In this document: positions 17,172 to 26,875 of the stretch, piece by piece | Layout: each line of letters starts with the position of its first letter | How positions within the stretch are numbered: position 1 is the first letter of the stretch | Assembly (NCBI GenBank): GCA_009746045.1 | Contig: RPFO01000359.1 | Coordinates: 1,659,491-1,696,990, forward strand | DNA length: 37,500 nucleotides | Direction of reading: 5' to 3' | Source of the DNA: Mesostigma viride | Taxonomy: Eukaryota; Streptophyta; Mesostigmatophyceae; Mesostigmatales; Mesostigmataceae | The notes under the pieces: model-generated | The model's input: only the letters and a program-made list of their open reading frames with translations | Told to the model about the DNA's origin: nothing | Databases searched by the model: none | Program-made: the position numbers and the translations under genes

Positions 17172-17427
17172 TGGAATGGATGGTATAAGCTATCTAGGTC
17201 CTAGTTACAGGGGTGTGGGCACCGCTGCCCGAATCGCTATGAATGCCATACTTGGTCACACGCGGAGCCCCAACAGGCTTGGGGGTGGTCTCCTTCATCA
17301 CTACTTGCCATCTATCCTTGCGCACCATCTGCCTCCATATTATGTACAGACAAACCAGGAGGCTGCCCGGGGGTGAGCCCGTCACGTCTAGTGTCTCACA
17401 TGTATCCTCTCTGGGATATGTGCTGCA

Positions 17428-17504
17428 ATTATTTTTCTAATGAGATTAGCATAGTACTCCGTGGCATGCCTTGCGCATGACACGCAAGTACTTACTTACT
17501 TACT
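17428..17504 (+). mobile_element. 77-bp severely 5'-truncated retroposon with (CTTA)n tail
   Basis: Flanked by the perfect 11-bp repeat TATGTGCTGCA (17,417-17,427 and 17,505-17,515). The body contains CTAATGAGATTAGCATAGTA, CTCCGTGGCATGCCTTGCGC, ATGACACGCAAGTA and a CTTACTTACTTACT tail. A longer copy of the same 3' end is at about 24,991-25,190 in the opposite orientation. Confidence 0.88.
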
Positions 17505-17552
17505 TATGTGCTGCAGAGATTCCCAACGGAGTTATGTTTCTAATTAATTAAC

Positions 17553-18061
17553 GATAAATTGATCGCTCGTGTTCTCGTCCATCATAATCTGATCAATCCA
17601 CCCAACTCATTTCGAGGATTTATACCCACCTCATTGCATGCACCCACAGCTAGTTGATGCCAGGCTAGCTCTCCTAACGTGAGCTACAGGTTTTTATTGC
17701 ACCTGTGGCCTGCCTTCTTGGCAGTGAGATCGATTATAAGGATCGGTGTCTCTGCGCCTCCTTCTCACGGTGCATGCATGCAAACAGGGACGGAAAGGGC
17801 TCTCATCGTATATAGTTGTGCTCCGCAAGTCCCCAGAGGGAGTATTTATTTGACTGAACAATTAGTTATCTGTATACCCACGTGGCACAGTTACGTATCG
17901 TAAATAATTCCAGTAGACAAGTCTATATTTCATATGGGATTATCTGTCTAGTTTGTGTCTGGTCCAGGGCAATGCAGGGACCCCCTAGCTTTGCCGTGTC
18001 ACGGTCCATGGACCGATTACCACGTGATGTGATTATCCTTACGGCACGTGGCGCATCGGCC
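17553..18061. other. Intergenic, 3' flank of the exostosin gene
   Basis: No gene. On the minus strand an AATAAA-containing stretch (at about 17,843-17,852) lies about 215 nt after the exostosin stop codon and could serve for polyadenylation. Confidence 0.4.
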
Positions 18062-20026
18062 TCATAGCTGCATCTTGGCCCTTAGCCACGCAAGCCCAGC
18101 GATCGTGTAATTGTACGCCATGCCGTACGTCTGGTCCCATAGAAACGCCTTGTGGACCCGCCGGCACCCCGCCTGCAACTCCCTGACCCTTTCGTCACTA
18201 ATCCCCCGCAGAGTCTCTAACATATTCGGGATCTCCCGTTTTCGGAACAGAACCGCAAAGTCCTTGTACTGAACACGAGGGAGGCCCCCCCATGCGAGCG
18301 AGGGGTTATCCTGCAGCAGGCTCCACGTCTCATCCCCCAACAACCCAAACGACTCGTACGGCCACAGGACGTCGTCCCGAACAATCACAGGGATGCACCC
18401 CGATATGACATAGTCCACGATTCGTGTGGAGAAACCATAGCCGAGCGCGTCGAGGCAGAACCGTGAGGACCGCAGCTTGGCATAGTACTGGTCGGGCTTA
18501 AACGCGCGCTGCAAGACCGCGATATCCGGCACCCAAGCCGCGTGCTCCCGAAACCAGCTAAAAATAGCTGCGCGAGCGCCCATCGCGTATTCGTTGTCCC
18601 GGCACCCCTTGGAGTTGTTGTCCGTGTCCGCGCACGCTTTATCTAGCATCTCACGATTACCCGCGGCCATGAATAGGAACATTGGGCGAGGGGCAGAGGG
18701 GCCTTTGCCCTCATGAACAACCCGTGCTTGCTGGACCCCGCCCGGCTGAACATACACCACATCCCGGGCACCGTCCTTCCACACAAACTGCATCTGGGGC
18801 TTGCTAACGCTTGTCATGGGTGGGATGACAAGGTCCTTTTGCGGGTCCATGCACGCATACGGCGAATCAAGACGGGCGTCCAGCCGGCCGTAATGCCCCA
18901 GGATGATCCCTGGGTACGTCCGTGCAGGGACCTCGCACGTGCCGATGTCGCTGACCACCCACCATATGTGGTCCCTGCCGCCATTGCGCGAGAAGTAGCC
19001 CATCCCCCAAATGTCGTCAACCGTGTCGAGCATGTGCGGCCCGACATCGCCACCGTTGCCGCTGTAGCGGTATGGCAGCTGCGGCGCTAAAAATAGGTGC
19101 GCCTCGTTCGGGTTGTTTGTACGGTGGACGGGGTCCTTTAACAGTGACGAGAGAAAGAAGATATTGGATTTGTAGATGAGATTCCCGCACAATGCCCCGC
19201 ATCCAAACGGGCACGGCTCGCTTTGCAGTATGTCCGGCGCGACGTCATACACGTATATTCTCAGCTCATCAACGCTCCTGGGCGGCGGCAACGTGGGCCC
19301 TATGGGTGTGCCCGCCCTCCAAAAACTCGAGTCGCCTGCGAGCCCTGAAACACTCGAATCCCTTGCTCCGCCCCCAGGAACCAAATCACTCGTTTGACTC
19401 CCCGAAATCGAGCAATCGATCCCAAACCAGCCCTGTTGGCACCGGCACCACGCCGCGAGACACTCGCCACGCCCCGAGCACTCGTTCACGCATCCCAGCT
19501 TGCAAGGGAGCTCGCAGCGGCTGCCCTCGTACCCGAGATTGCAATTGCAGTGGTTGTCGCGGGAGCATCGGCCAGCATGCACGGGGCAGCAGGGCTCGGT
19601 GGCATTCACAGAACCACATTCATCATCACAACTTGTGTGAGTAACCGAATTACCTGGGTCCCCACCACCCCTGGCCACCCCCTTCCCCGCCAGTAACGGC
19701 CTGCAGGCGGCGACGGTATTCATGCAGACGCTCTCTTCTCGCCACAACGCGTGGGGGGCGATGTGCTGGTTGTTGTAAGCAGACGAGTACTTGCTCGCGA
19801 GCATGAGGCACTGTCGTGGGATCCTGCCGCGCTGCTTCACAAAGATGGTAGCGCTGGAGCAGGAGGCAAGGAATTCAGCCGAGTCGAACGCGGACAGTCG
19901 CGTGGACACCGTGTCAAAGCCCTCCATAGGCACCGTGTGGAGACTGGAGTGCTGCGCGGCGCGCAGGGTGGTGAAGGAGGTGGCCACATTGGGGACGCGA
20001 ATGAAGCAGGGCGTGGAGGAAAGCAC
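18062..20026 (-). CDS. EGF/exostosin-type glycosyltransferase (GT47-like), main 3' exon
   Basis: The minus-strand open exon encodes about 654 aa. It starts after CCTCCCTTCAG, a good acceptor, in phase 0, and ends at TAG (18,062). After a leader of about 130 residues come two EGF-like modules (CCPVHAGRCSRDNHCNC and CVNECSGRGECLAAWCRCQQ..DC) at about residues 140-205. An exostosin domain spans about 255-640: DELRIYVYDVAPDILQ near its start, AHLFLAPQLPYRY, a conserved middle (MFLFMAAGNRE), and the diagnostic C-terminal block SSRFCLDALGYGFSTRIVDY, VISGCIPVIVRDD. Exostosin-family GT47 enzymes are Golgi glycosyltransferases; EGF-exostosin fusions are common in green algae, where they probably act on wall or extracellular-matrix glycans. 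The upstream exon is at 21,463-21,841. The substrate cannot be told from sequence. Confidence 0.9.
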   Translation of the reverse strand: MLSSTPCFIRVPNVATSFTTLRAAQHSSLHTVPMEGFDTVSTRLSAFDSAEFLASCSSATIFVKQRGRIPRQCLMLASKYSSAYNNQHIAPHALWREESVCMNTVAACRPLLAGKGVARGGGDPGNSVTHTSCDDECGSVNATEPCCPVHAGRCSRDNHCNCNLGYEGSRCELPCKLGCVNECSGRGECLAAWCRCQQGWFGIDCSISGSQTSDLVPGGGARDSSVSGLAGDSSFWRAGTPIGPTLPPPRSVDELRIYVYDVAPDILQSEPCPFGCGALCGNLIYKSNIFFLSSLLKDPVHRTNNPNEAHLFLAPQLPYRYSGNGGDVGPHMLDTVDDIWGMGYFSRNGGRDHIWWVVSDIGTCEVPARTYPGIILGHYGRLDARLDSPYACMDPQKDLVIPPMTSVSKPQMQFVWKDGARDVVYVQPGGVQQARVVHEGKGPSAPRPMFLFMAAGNREMLDKACADTDNNSKGCRDNEYAMGARAAIFSWFREHAAWVPDIAVLQRAFKPDQYYAKLRSSRFCLDALGYGFSTRIVDYVISGCIPVIVRDDVLWPYESFGLLGDETWSLLQDNPSLAWGGLPRVQYKDFAVLFRKREIPNMLETLRGISDERVRELQAGCRRVHKAFLWDQTYGMAYNYTIAGLAWLRAKMQL

Positions 20027-20339
20027 CTGAAGGGAGGGGGGGGGAGAGGCGGGGGCGAGGAGGGGGAGTGCATAAATGAGTGAGTAAACGATGGAAAGAT
20101 ACGAAGAAAGGAAAGAAAGACGAAGTCAATGAAAGAGTCGAGTATCACATGAGTACATGGGTGGTGGGTTGGCCCGGCGGGCACGCGGGCGGGCGAGTTG
20201 ATTGGATAACATAAGGGGGCCACTCACGTGGCCAAGTTGCAGAGTCACAGCGCACGAAACCCTCAACATTAGGCGGTTGAAGGAAGGGCGGCCAAAAAGG
20301 GGAGTAAAATTGGGAGGGACATGCGATGGGGAAGGGCGA

Positions 20340-20415
20340 CACTAGTGGTGGGGTGGGGTGGGTAGGGGGTGGGTGGGTGGGTGGGGGTGAGGGTGAGGGG
20401 GGGGGGGCAGAGAAG
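20340..20415 (+). repeat. G-rich tract with G-quadruplex potential
   Basis: Many runs of three to eleven G's separated by T, A or TA, on the strand opposite the exostosin transcript and inside its intron. Confidence 0.8.
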
Positions 20416-21085
20416 GGCCATTTTGTGTACGGGACGGGGGGGGGGGATGTGAGGCTGGGGCTGGGACCACAACAGAACCAAATCAGTGATAGTAGGGCAG
20501 CATGAAATGAAAGGGAATCATCGCATCTTGCAAAGGGTAGCGTCTGCGATGCGCGTGTCAACTGTCAACATTGTGGACACATGCCTGTGCGCATCATCCT
20601 CCAGACCCTCGGGCGGCTCCGAGAATGGATGATAAATATATTCTAATAGAATCTTGTTTTCATTAATTGTGATAAAGACAACGCAGATAGGCGGGTGGGG
20701 GGCTGAAAGGAGGGGTGGAAGTGGGGTGGGTGGGTCATGCTTATTCTTCGTTGCTTATTCTTCCATGCCTACTCCCCCTGCTCACACGCGGCGACCTTCT
20801 TCATAGGGCGACCCCTAATTAATATGAGTGGCTGGATTCCAACTATTGCCATTGATTCCCATTATTGTATCAGCCATGTTCATCATTGCAGGATGAACAG
20901 AGGGCAATGGGTAATTGTGGTGAAAACCAGAATCCCACCACTTGGATAAGGAGAGTCGCCCCATCGTGCAAGGGATGGGCATGCATGCTGACAGACCCCC
21001 CCCCAAATGAAAGCATCCACTTGACGGCAGTGCTGGCATCCGGTCAGGAATACCTGATTCAGGAACACCTGCTACGCACAGTACC

Positions 21086-21355
21086 ACAGGGCAAGCTGCC
21101 TACCCCCTACCGCAAGGCAAACCCACCGAGCACAACCCACAGCGCAAGCTGCCTGCCCGCTACCGCAAGGCAAATCCACCAAGCCAACCACAGCGCAAGC
21201 TGCCTGCCCGCTACCGCAAGGCAAATCCACCAAGCCAACCACAGCGCACGCTGCCTGCCCGCGACCGCAAGGCAAATCCACCAAGCCAACCACAGCGCAA
21301 GCTGCCTGCCCGCTACCGCAAGGCAAATCCACCAAGCCAACCACAGGGCAGGCCG
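21086..21355 (+). repeat. 51-bp minisatellite, about five units
   Basis: Units begin CACAGCGCAAGCTGCCTGCC and contain CGCAAGGCAAATCCACCAAG at about 21,087 (degenerate), 21,138, 21,189, 21,240 and 21,291, with a partial sixth at 21,342. The period is a multiple of three and stays open in several frames, but it lies inside the exostosin intron. Confidence 0.93.
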
Positions 21356-21462
21356 CACAAAGCACCCCCCCACTGCATTAGTGGCCAGCTTCCGCTTTCC
21401 AAGATTCCATTTTCATTTGCTCGCACTTTCTCGATCACTATGCTGATATCCGCATAGATACC

Positions 21463-21841
21463 TCGTACTTGCGTTCTTGTAGGCTGGCACACGCACCTCC
21501 CGATGGCCGCGCGCCCCGTTGGCCTGAATCAGCTCCCGTAGGCATTGGCAGGACAGAGGGCCCAGCTCCATTATACTTCGGATGCTAGGGGCGATCGGTG
21601 GGGGCTCTGCCGGGACTGCTCCCGGGGGCTGGAACGAGCAGCTTGGGAGAAGGTACTCATCGCACCTCGGCCCACGGAAGCCATACTGGCAACGGCACGC
21701 GCCTTCCGCGTAGTTGCACGTGCCTCTGTAGCAGCCCGTCACCTCGCAAGAGGATGATGGGAGGGCGGGCGGTGCTAGGGTCAACCGTGCCAGTAAGCAG
21801 CAAAGAATTACTACGGTGCTCCATGCCACCAGTAATGGCAT
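21463..21841 (-). CDS. Exostosin gene, 5' exon: signal peptide plus EGF-like module
   Basis: Begins at ATG 21,841 with a clear signal sequence or anchor (MPLLVAWSTVVILCCLLARL), then an EGF-like module CEVTGCYRGTCNYAEGACRC..GFRGPRCDEY, then a segment with SCQCLREL. It reads open to a donor-like GAG-GTATCT at 21,462. The same modules (N-terminal signal, EGF, then exostosin) occur in algal EGF-exostosins, and the order and strand fit the main exon 1.4 kb downstream. The phase mismatch means the link is not complete. An N-terminal hydrophobic segment fits Golgi type-II membrane topology. Confidence 0.75.
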
Positions 21842-23780
21842 CTTCAAGTGATCACGCCATCATAGTCCCCTTGTTAAGGGATGGCTTAGGTGCGATAGCT
21901 TACGCAGCCACGAAGCTCGTTCGATGATGGCGGCCAGGAGACCGGTACGGCATCGCATTTTACACTACAATTCACGGCATGCTTTACCCGGCAGTGAGAA
22001 TTACTGCCGTTAACCGGTCCCGAGGATATGCAGACGTCAGAGCTGTAGAAAAGCGCGGCGGCCATTTCAGGATACCGTTAGCTGCACTCCGGTGCGGGAA
22101 ACTGATTCACACCTTGCGAGAAGCGACGAAGATTTTCACAAAGCGGTGGCACAAAGCGGGTACGACCGTCACGGCTGCCCAACTCGTTCATATATTCATT
22201 CAGGGCCGCTCGCCAGCCATTGAAAATACTAGTGCCACCCTGCCAAATCGGTTGCCCTCGTGCTGCGCCATTGTGCCTGGTCACGGTATGAATCACTCTG
22301 GAAGAAATGTAGACAATGGTAGAAACGATGGACCTGGCTCATGCTTCGTCACCCTTGGTGCTACAGTTACGGCTATGGCACATCTATGCGCCCCATTCTT
22401 CCTAAAACCGGAACATGTAGCTAGGCCCTTTTACACTCGCCTTACTTTCCAACTGGGACATCGTTGCAGCTTGTAGAATTTGTCAGTGCCCGTAATTATC
22501 CGTGCGTTCGCAAGTTCCGGTCCGCCTCACCATCATTTCTATATACGGGATTATATACAAGCTCGAATATAATTCTTTTTACATGCCAAGAAAAACGTAG
22601 TTTAAAATCTGCATCGCGCCACGTTCACATAAACCCGCAAAAGCTGACAATAATGATAGCACAATTCACCAGCCGGTGAACACAGCCCAGGGCGCTTGGC
22701 GATGTAATCATGTCCTGATTGCCGAGATGAGTGATTAGTAAATTGATGATCAATAATAATCTGTTTATCAAACATTAGAAGAGGAAAGATAAAAGAAGAA
22801 GTGAAATGCGGTTTTTCCTGCTCTCGGACCTCGGCCCTCGGAGCCTCCTGGCTCTGTAACTACTAACCAACCTTAGTAACTACGGATGCAAGTTTAACTA
22901 CAAGGGACTTGGGCATTTCCGCGAATTTTCGTGAGTTGCAGGCGAAATTGTGAGAAACCATGAACCTGTGGCGGGAATTGATGGCGACATAATTATCAAA
23001 TAATTAGACATAACTAGAGTGACCCGCTGGCTTCGCCCAGCCCGCTGAAAACATTGAGAGTCCGGCCCTCACTCTCGGCTCCGGCACTCGCCCGCCAATC
23101 GCCGGGCAGCGGGCCCGGGCCCGGGCGCAGGCCCCCGCGGCGGCGGCCGCCGTACTGTAGTGGCCCGCCCTGCCGCTAACTAGTGCTGGCGCACCCGGCC
23201 CCTCTCGCTGTCCCCGCGCCCGTTGGCCCGCCCGCAGGTGAATTGTCGCCCGCGGCCGGGACCCGCCCGCTCGCCCGCCGGGTACGCCGACCACCTGTGT
23301 GCCCGCCGGCGGCCGCGCCGCGCCCGCAGTCCCGCAGTCTGAGTCCCGCCCGCCGGCACCCCCCACGGCGGCCCTGCCAGCCCCAAAGGTTATCCTCAGT
23401 AGTGCCCGGCGTGCCACCCGGCGCCCACTTACCCGCTGCTACTCTTCCCGCGGTGCCCCTACCGTATGTTTCAGGCCAATGCGTACGGTAGTTCGGAGTA
23501 ACGTGCTCCTTTGCTGCGCTCCGGAGAGGAATCGCGACGTGCTCCTTCGCTGCGTTCCGGAGAGGAGGCCGCTGAAGTGGCCGCTCGCCTTGCCCGCTTG
23601 GCGCTTCCGCAAAGGCAGTCATTCCCCCCGCTTCGCTCTCTTGGCGCTTCGCGCTGATTTCAGTTGCCCCACACGCGTTTTCCCTTGATTCAAGGGATTG
23701 GTGGCGTACTCAGGGAGCTCCCAACCAATAGTCGGGGATGCTGTGACACGGCTCAATTGGTAATATAGATTATCATTGAG
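21842..23780. other. Intergenic region upstream of the exostosin gene
   Basis: No credible gene; short ORFs lack recognisable protein character. 22,480-23,000 is AT-rich. 23,040-23,480 is a CpG/GC-rich island with runs such as CGGGCCCGGGCCCGGGCG. A 36-bp direct duplication (ACGTGCTCCTT..GGAGAGGA) occurs at 23,501-23,572, and an inverted repeat TACCGTA/TACGGTA spans about 23,460-23,491. Confidence 0.55.
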
Positions 23781-23793
23781 ATAACCGCTGGCG

Positions 23794-24073
23794 TGACGGG
23801 CTCACACCCGGGCAGCCTCCTGGTTTGTCTGTAATATGGAGGCAGATGGTACGCAAGGATAGATGGCAAGTAGTGATGAAGGAGACCACCCCCAAGTCTG
23901 TGGGGGCTCCGCGTGTGACCGCGTATGGCATTCATAGCGATTCGGGCCGCGGTGCCCACACCCCTGTAACTAGGACCTAGATAGCTTACACCATCCATTC
24001 CATCCCATGTTCCCCTCCCACTGAGGACTTATGCTCACGTGACGCAGTCACGTGTCTATTAATTAATTAATTA
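23794..24073 (+). mobile_element. 5'-truncated LINE 3' end (280 bp) with TSD
   Basis: The same family as the inner LINE: end of ORF2 (GAAGGAGACCACCCCCAAG; ACACCCCTGTAACTAGGACC), the 3' UTR with CCATTCCATCCCATGTTCCC and CACGTGACGCAGTCACGTG, and the tail TTAATTAATTAATTAA. It is flanked by a perfect 13-bp duplication ATAACCGCTGGCG (23,781-23,793 and 24,074-24,086). Confidence 0.93.
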
Positions 24074-24401
24074 ATAACCGCTGGCGCAGGCCAGAGATTG
24101 ATCTGGAGAAATTATCCGGACCATGACTAGTAGCTCGAGCCTTCAACGGACGATGGACGTTCGAACAGGCCTTTTCGCAATCCGCGTTGGGTCATCATGA
24201 TCATTATGGCTGGAGGGCAGCCTTCAACTAATAATGGCCGCAACTCACCGAACTATTTTGTGCCATGCTTCATCTACCCTAGCTGGGCTATTCGGGGGGG
24301 AAACTAGAATGCGCGCGCCCCGACTTATTACCTGTCTTGACTCTTGACCCAACTAACACGCTGGCCGACTACCATGCGGAATTTACTCGCTGAGCTCATT
24401 T

Positions 24402-25557
24402 CAGTTATGCCGACGACATCACGCTCATTGAGCAGCCGGATTCTGCCCAACTTTGGTTGGACTGCCTGGCTCTCGAGGCCCGGGCTGTTGGTTTGAAGTC
24501 AGCCCCAAGACGGAAGCCATGGCCCTCGGCCTGGCCGCCCCCCCCCTGAGCTCTGCCTGTTAGACGACCCCCCAGTGCCCTTAGCCGCTTCCGGTCGCTT
24601 CAAGCTGCTTGGCAGCTGGCTACCCGACCGCAAGGACGACATGACGACCCGGATTGGTATGTATGGCCTGGGCACAGCTCCACGAGCACCGTCGCTGCAT
24701 GGTGGAGCAACCCTGCCCTGCCCCGGACTGCAGTCAAACGCGACCTCTTCAAGGTCGTCGTCCTGACTACCCTGACCTATGGAGCCGAGACGTGGATGCT
24801 GACGCAGGAGCTGGAGCAGCAACTCGACGGCGTGGTCACTATAAGCTGCTGTGTAATGCGCTTAAAATTCCATTTAGCCTGCACTGTCATTAGCCATGAG
24901 GATTTGTATGCTGCTGATTTACCATATGCTTCCCATATTATTAGGCACATTCGCCTGGGCCTAGCCGGGCACCTCGCACGCACCGATCAGTAAGTAAGTA
25001 AGTAAGTACTTGCGTGTCATGCGCAAAGGCATGCCACGGAGTACTATTATGCTAATCTCATTAGAAAAAATAATTACACAAAAGTTTAAACAAATATCGT
25101 CTGCATCATTCCCCAACCATTAAGCACTAGATGGGGATGTAATCCTCATCCGAGCTGTCCTATACTGTAATGGCAGACGAGGCGGATTAGGTAGACACGC
25201 TGGATAGCTCAGCAGGCACCAAGCCCGCCCAACCTGGGCGTTTTGTTCTCACATGGCGTGCCCCGGGCCGAGCGCGGCCAGGGCGCCACCCGTACGTGGA
25301 CCTTCCGGGATATATAGGCTAGGCATGGATCGATATGTGCATGTTACCCACGTCGCAATGGTGAATGGGCTCACGCCAGGACAGCCCCCTGGCATGTCTG
25401 TCATCTGGAGGCAGATGGTTCGCAAGGATAGGTGGCAGGTATAGTCATGAAGGAGACCACCCCCAAGTCCGTGGGGGCTCCGCGCGTGACCAAGTATGGC
25501 ATTCACAATGATTCGGGCCGTGGTGCCCACAACCCCGCAACTAGGTCTTAGACAGCT
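24402..25557 (+). pseudogene. Reverse transcriptase pseudogene, C-terminal half
   Basis: RT motif C (YADD) onwards, with frameshifts at several points and the coding region interrupted by a ~200-bp insertion. Upstream RT motifs are missing. It is matched by eye to the inner LINE, from its YADD to its C-terminus. Confidence 0.85.
24991..25190 (-). mobile_element. ~200-bp retroposon with (TAAG)n/(CTTA)n tail inside the LINE
   Basis: It begins with TAAGTAAGTAAGTAAGTACT and shares ACTTGCGTGTCATGCGC, GGCATGCCACGGAGTACT and CTAATCTCATTAG with the 77-bp element at 17,428-17,504 but in the opposite orientation. It separates GCACCGATCAG from GGTAGACACGC, which are contiguous in the intact LINE. The flanking GATCAG/GATTAG may be a decayed target duplication. 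Confidence 0.8.
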
Positions 25558-25580
25558 AGAGCTCCCTCCCTAGCTCCTAT

Positions 25581-26801
25581 CCCATCCCATCCCATCCCAT
25601 CCCATCCCATCCCATCCCATCCCATCCCATCCCATCCCATCCCATCCCATCCCATCCCATCCCATCCCATCCCATCCAATCCCATCCCATCCCATCCCAT
25701 CCCATCCCATCCCATCCCATCCCATCCCATCCCATCCCATCCCATCCCATCCCATCCCATCCCATCCCATCCCATCCCATCCCATCCCATCCCATCCCAT
25801 CCCATCCCATCCCATCCCATCCCATCCCATCCCATCCCATCCCATCCCATCCCATCCCATCCCATCCCATCCCATCCCATCCCATCCCATCCCATCCCAT
25901 CCCATCCCATCCCATCCCATCCCATCCCATCCCATCCCATCCCATCCCATCCCATCCCATCCCATCCCATCCCATCCCATCCCATCCCATCCCATCCCAT
26001 CCCATCCCATCCCATCCCATCCCATCCCATCCCATCCCATCCCATCCCATCCCATCCCATCCCATCCCATCCCATCCCATCCCATCCCATCCCATCCCAT
26101 CCCATCCCATCCCATCCCATCCCATCCCATCCCATCCCATCCCATCCCATCCCATCCCATCCCATCCCATCCCATCCCATCCCATCCCATCCCATCCCAT
26201 CCCATCCCATCCCATCCCATCCCATCCCATCCCATCCCATCCCATCCCATCCCATCCCATCCCATCCCATCCCAATGATCCCATCCCATCCCATCCCATC
26301 CCATCCCATCCCATCCCATCCCATCCCATCCCATCCCATCCCATCCCATCCCATCCCATCCCATCCCATCCCATCCCATCCCATCCCATCCCATCCCATC
26401 CCATCCCATCCCATCCCATCCCATCCCATCCCATCCCATCCCATCCCATCCCATCCCATCCCATCCCATCCCATATCCCATCCCATCCCATCCCATCCCA
26501 TCCCATCCCATCCCATCCCATCCCATCCCATCCCATCCCATCCCATCCCATCCCATCCCATCCCATCCCATCCCATCCCATCCCATCCCATCCCATCCCA
26601 TCCCATCCCATCCCATCCCATCCCATCCCATCCCATCCCATCCCATCCCATCCCATCCCATCCCATCCCATCCCATCCCATCCCATCCCATCCCATCCCA
26701 TCCCATCCCATCCCATCCCATCCCATCCCATCCCATCCCATCCCATCCCATCCCAGTCCCATCCCATCCCATCCCATCCCATCCCATCTCATCCCATCCC
26801 A
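25581..26801 (+). repeat. (CCCAT)n microsatellite, about 1.22 kb
   Basis: About 240 pentamer units with few interruptions (about 25,677, 26,273, 26,473, 26,756 and 26,787). Because 5 is not a multiple of 3, all frames stay open and give long artefactual ORFs (MGWDG repeats on one strand, IPSHP on the other). It lies inside the LINE 3' UTR. Confidence 0.98.
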
Positions 26802-26875
26802 CTCTAGCTCGTCTGTACTGATGACTTATGCTCACGTAGCGCTGTTACGTGTTAATTAGTTTTATTTAATTGACT

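Larger units (their letters stand above)
14921..17405 (-). mobile_element. Outer LINE (5'-truncated), itself interrupted
   Basis: Minus-strand LINE tail. The 3' UTR (14,921-15,000, with an AATTAATTAAT tail and GACACGTGACTGCGTCACG) and the end of ORF2 (17,172-17,405) belong to one copy of the same family as the inner LINE. The insertion is bounded by the 9-bp TSD CCTCTCTGG. The two parts are separated by the inner LINE, flanked by the 10-bp repeat TGGAATGGAT (14,991-15,000 and 17,172-17,181). Confidence 0.8.
14806..17552 (+). mobile_element. Retroposon family B copy, split by LINE insertions
   Basis: The left half (about 14,806-14,920: GTGGTGGTGCCGGTGCCC, AGAATGTATTAAAAGCCATA, TGCCCCCTCTCTGG) and the right half (17,406-17,552: GGGATATGTGCTGCA, then GAGATTCCCAACGGAGTTATG, TAATTAATTAA) together line up with the uninterrupted copy at 30,386-30,563. 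The halves are separated by a LINE flanked by the 9-bp repeat CCTCTCTGG (14,912-14,920 and 17,406-17,414). The right half is further broken by a 77-bp insertion with an 11-bp duplication. The element may extend upstream to include the ORF1 remnant at 13.55-14.53 kb. Confidence 0.75.
20027..21460 (-). other. Intron region(s) of the exostosin gene
   Basis: Lies between the signal-peptide exon and the main exon. The visible donor (GAG-GTATCT, 21,463/21,462) is phase 2 while the acceptor at 20,027 is phase 0, so at least one small exon is probably hidden here, or another donor is used. It contains a G-rich tract and a 51-bp minisatellite. Confidence 0.5.
24395..26875 (+). mobile_element. Degenerate LINE with nested insertion and (CCCAT)n expansion
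   Basis: A 5'-truncated copy of the 15-kb LINE family on the + strand. It begins just at the YADD block (TATGCCGACGACATCACGCT), continues through SGRFKLLGSWLP and GAETWMLTQELEQQLDG with several indels, is broken at 24,991 by another retroposon, resumes at about 25,190, reaches the ORF2 end (CAACTAGGTCTTAGACAGCT, about 25,555), then the CCCAT array, and ends in the 3' UTR remnant ACTTATGCTCACGTAGCGCT plus an AT-rich tail at 26,820-26,875. It is older and more diverged than the 15-kb and 23.8-kb copies. Confidence 0.85.

Noticed and set aside
21979-22476. 165-aa plus-strand ORF upstream of the exostosin gene
   Set aside because: No domain, splice context or repeat relation; composition looks non-coding. 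Probably promoter/5' flank of the minus-strand gene.
22664-22679. Near-palindrome TTCACCAGCCGGTGAA
   Set aside because: Single short occurrence with a mismatched core; no relation to genes or element ends nearby.
25548-26835. Long minus-strand ORFs of MGWDG repeats (about 400 aa) and a plus-strand IPSHP ORF
   Set aside because: They are by-products of the (CCCAT)n pentamer, open in all frames; the array lies in a LINE 3' UTR.
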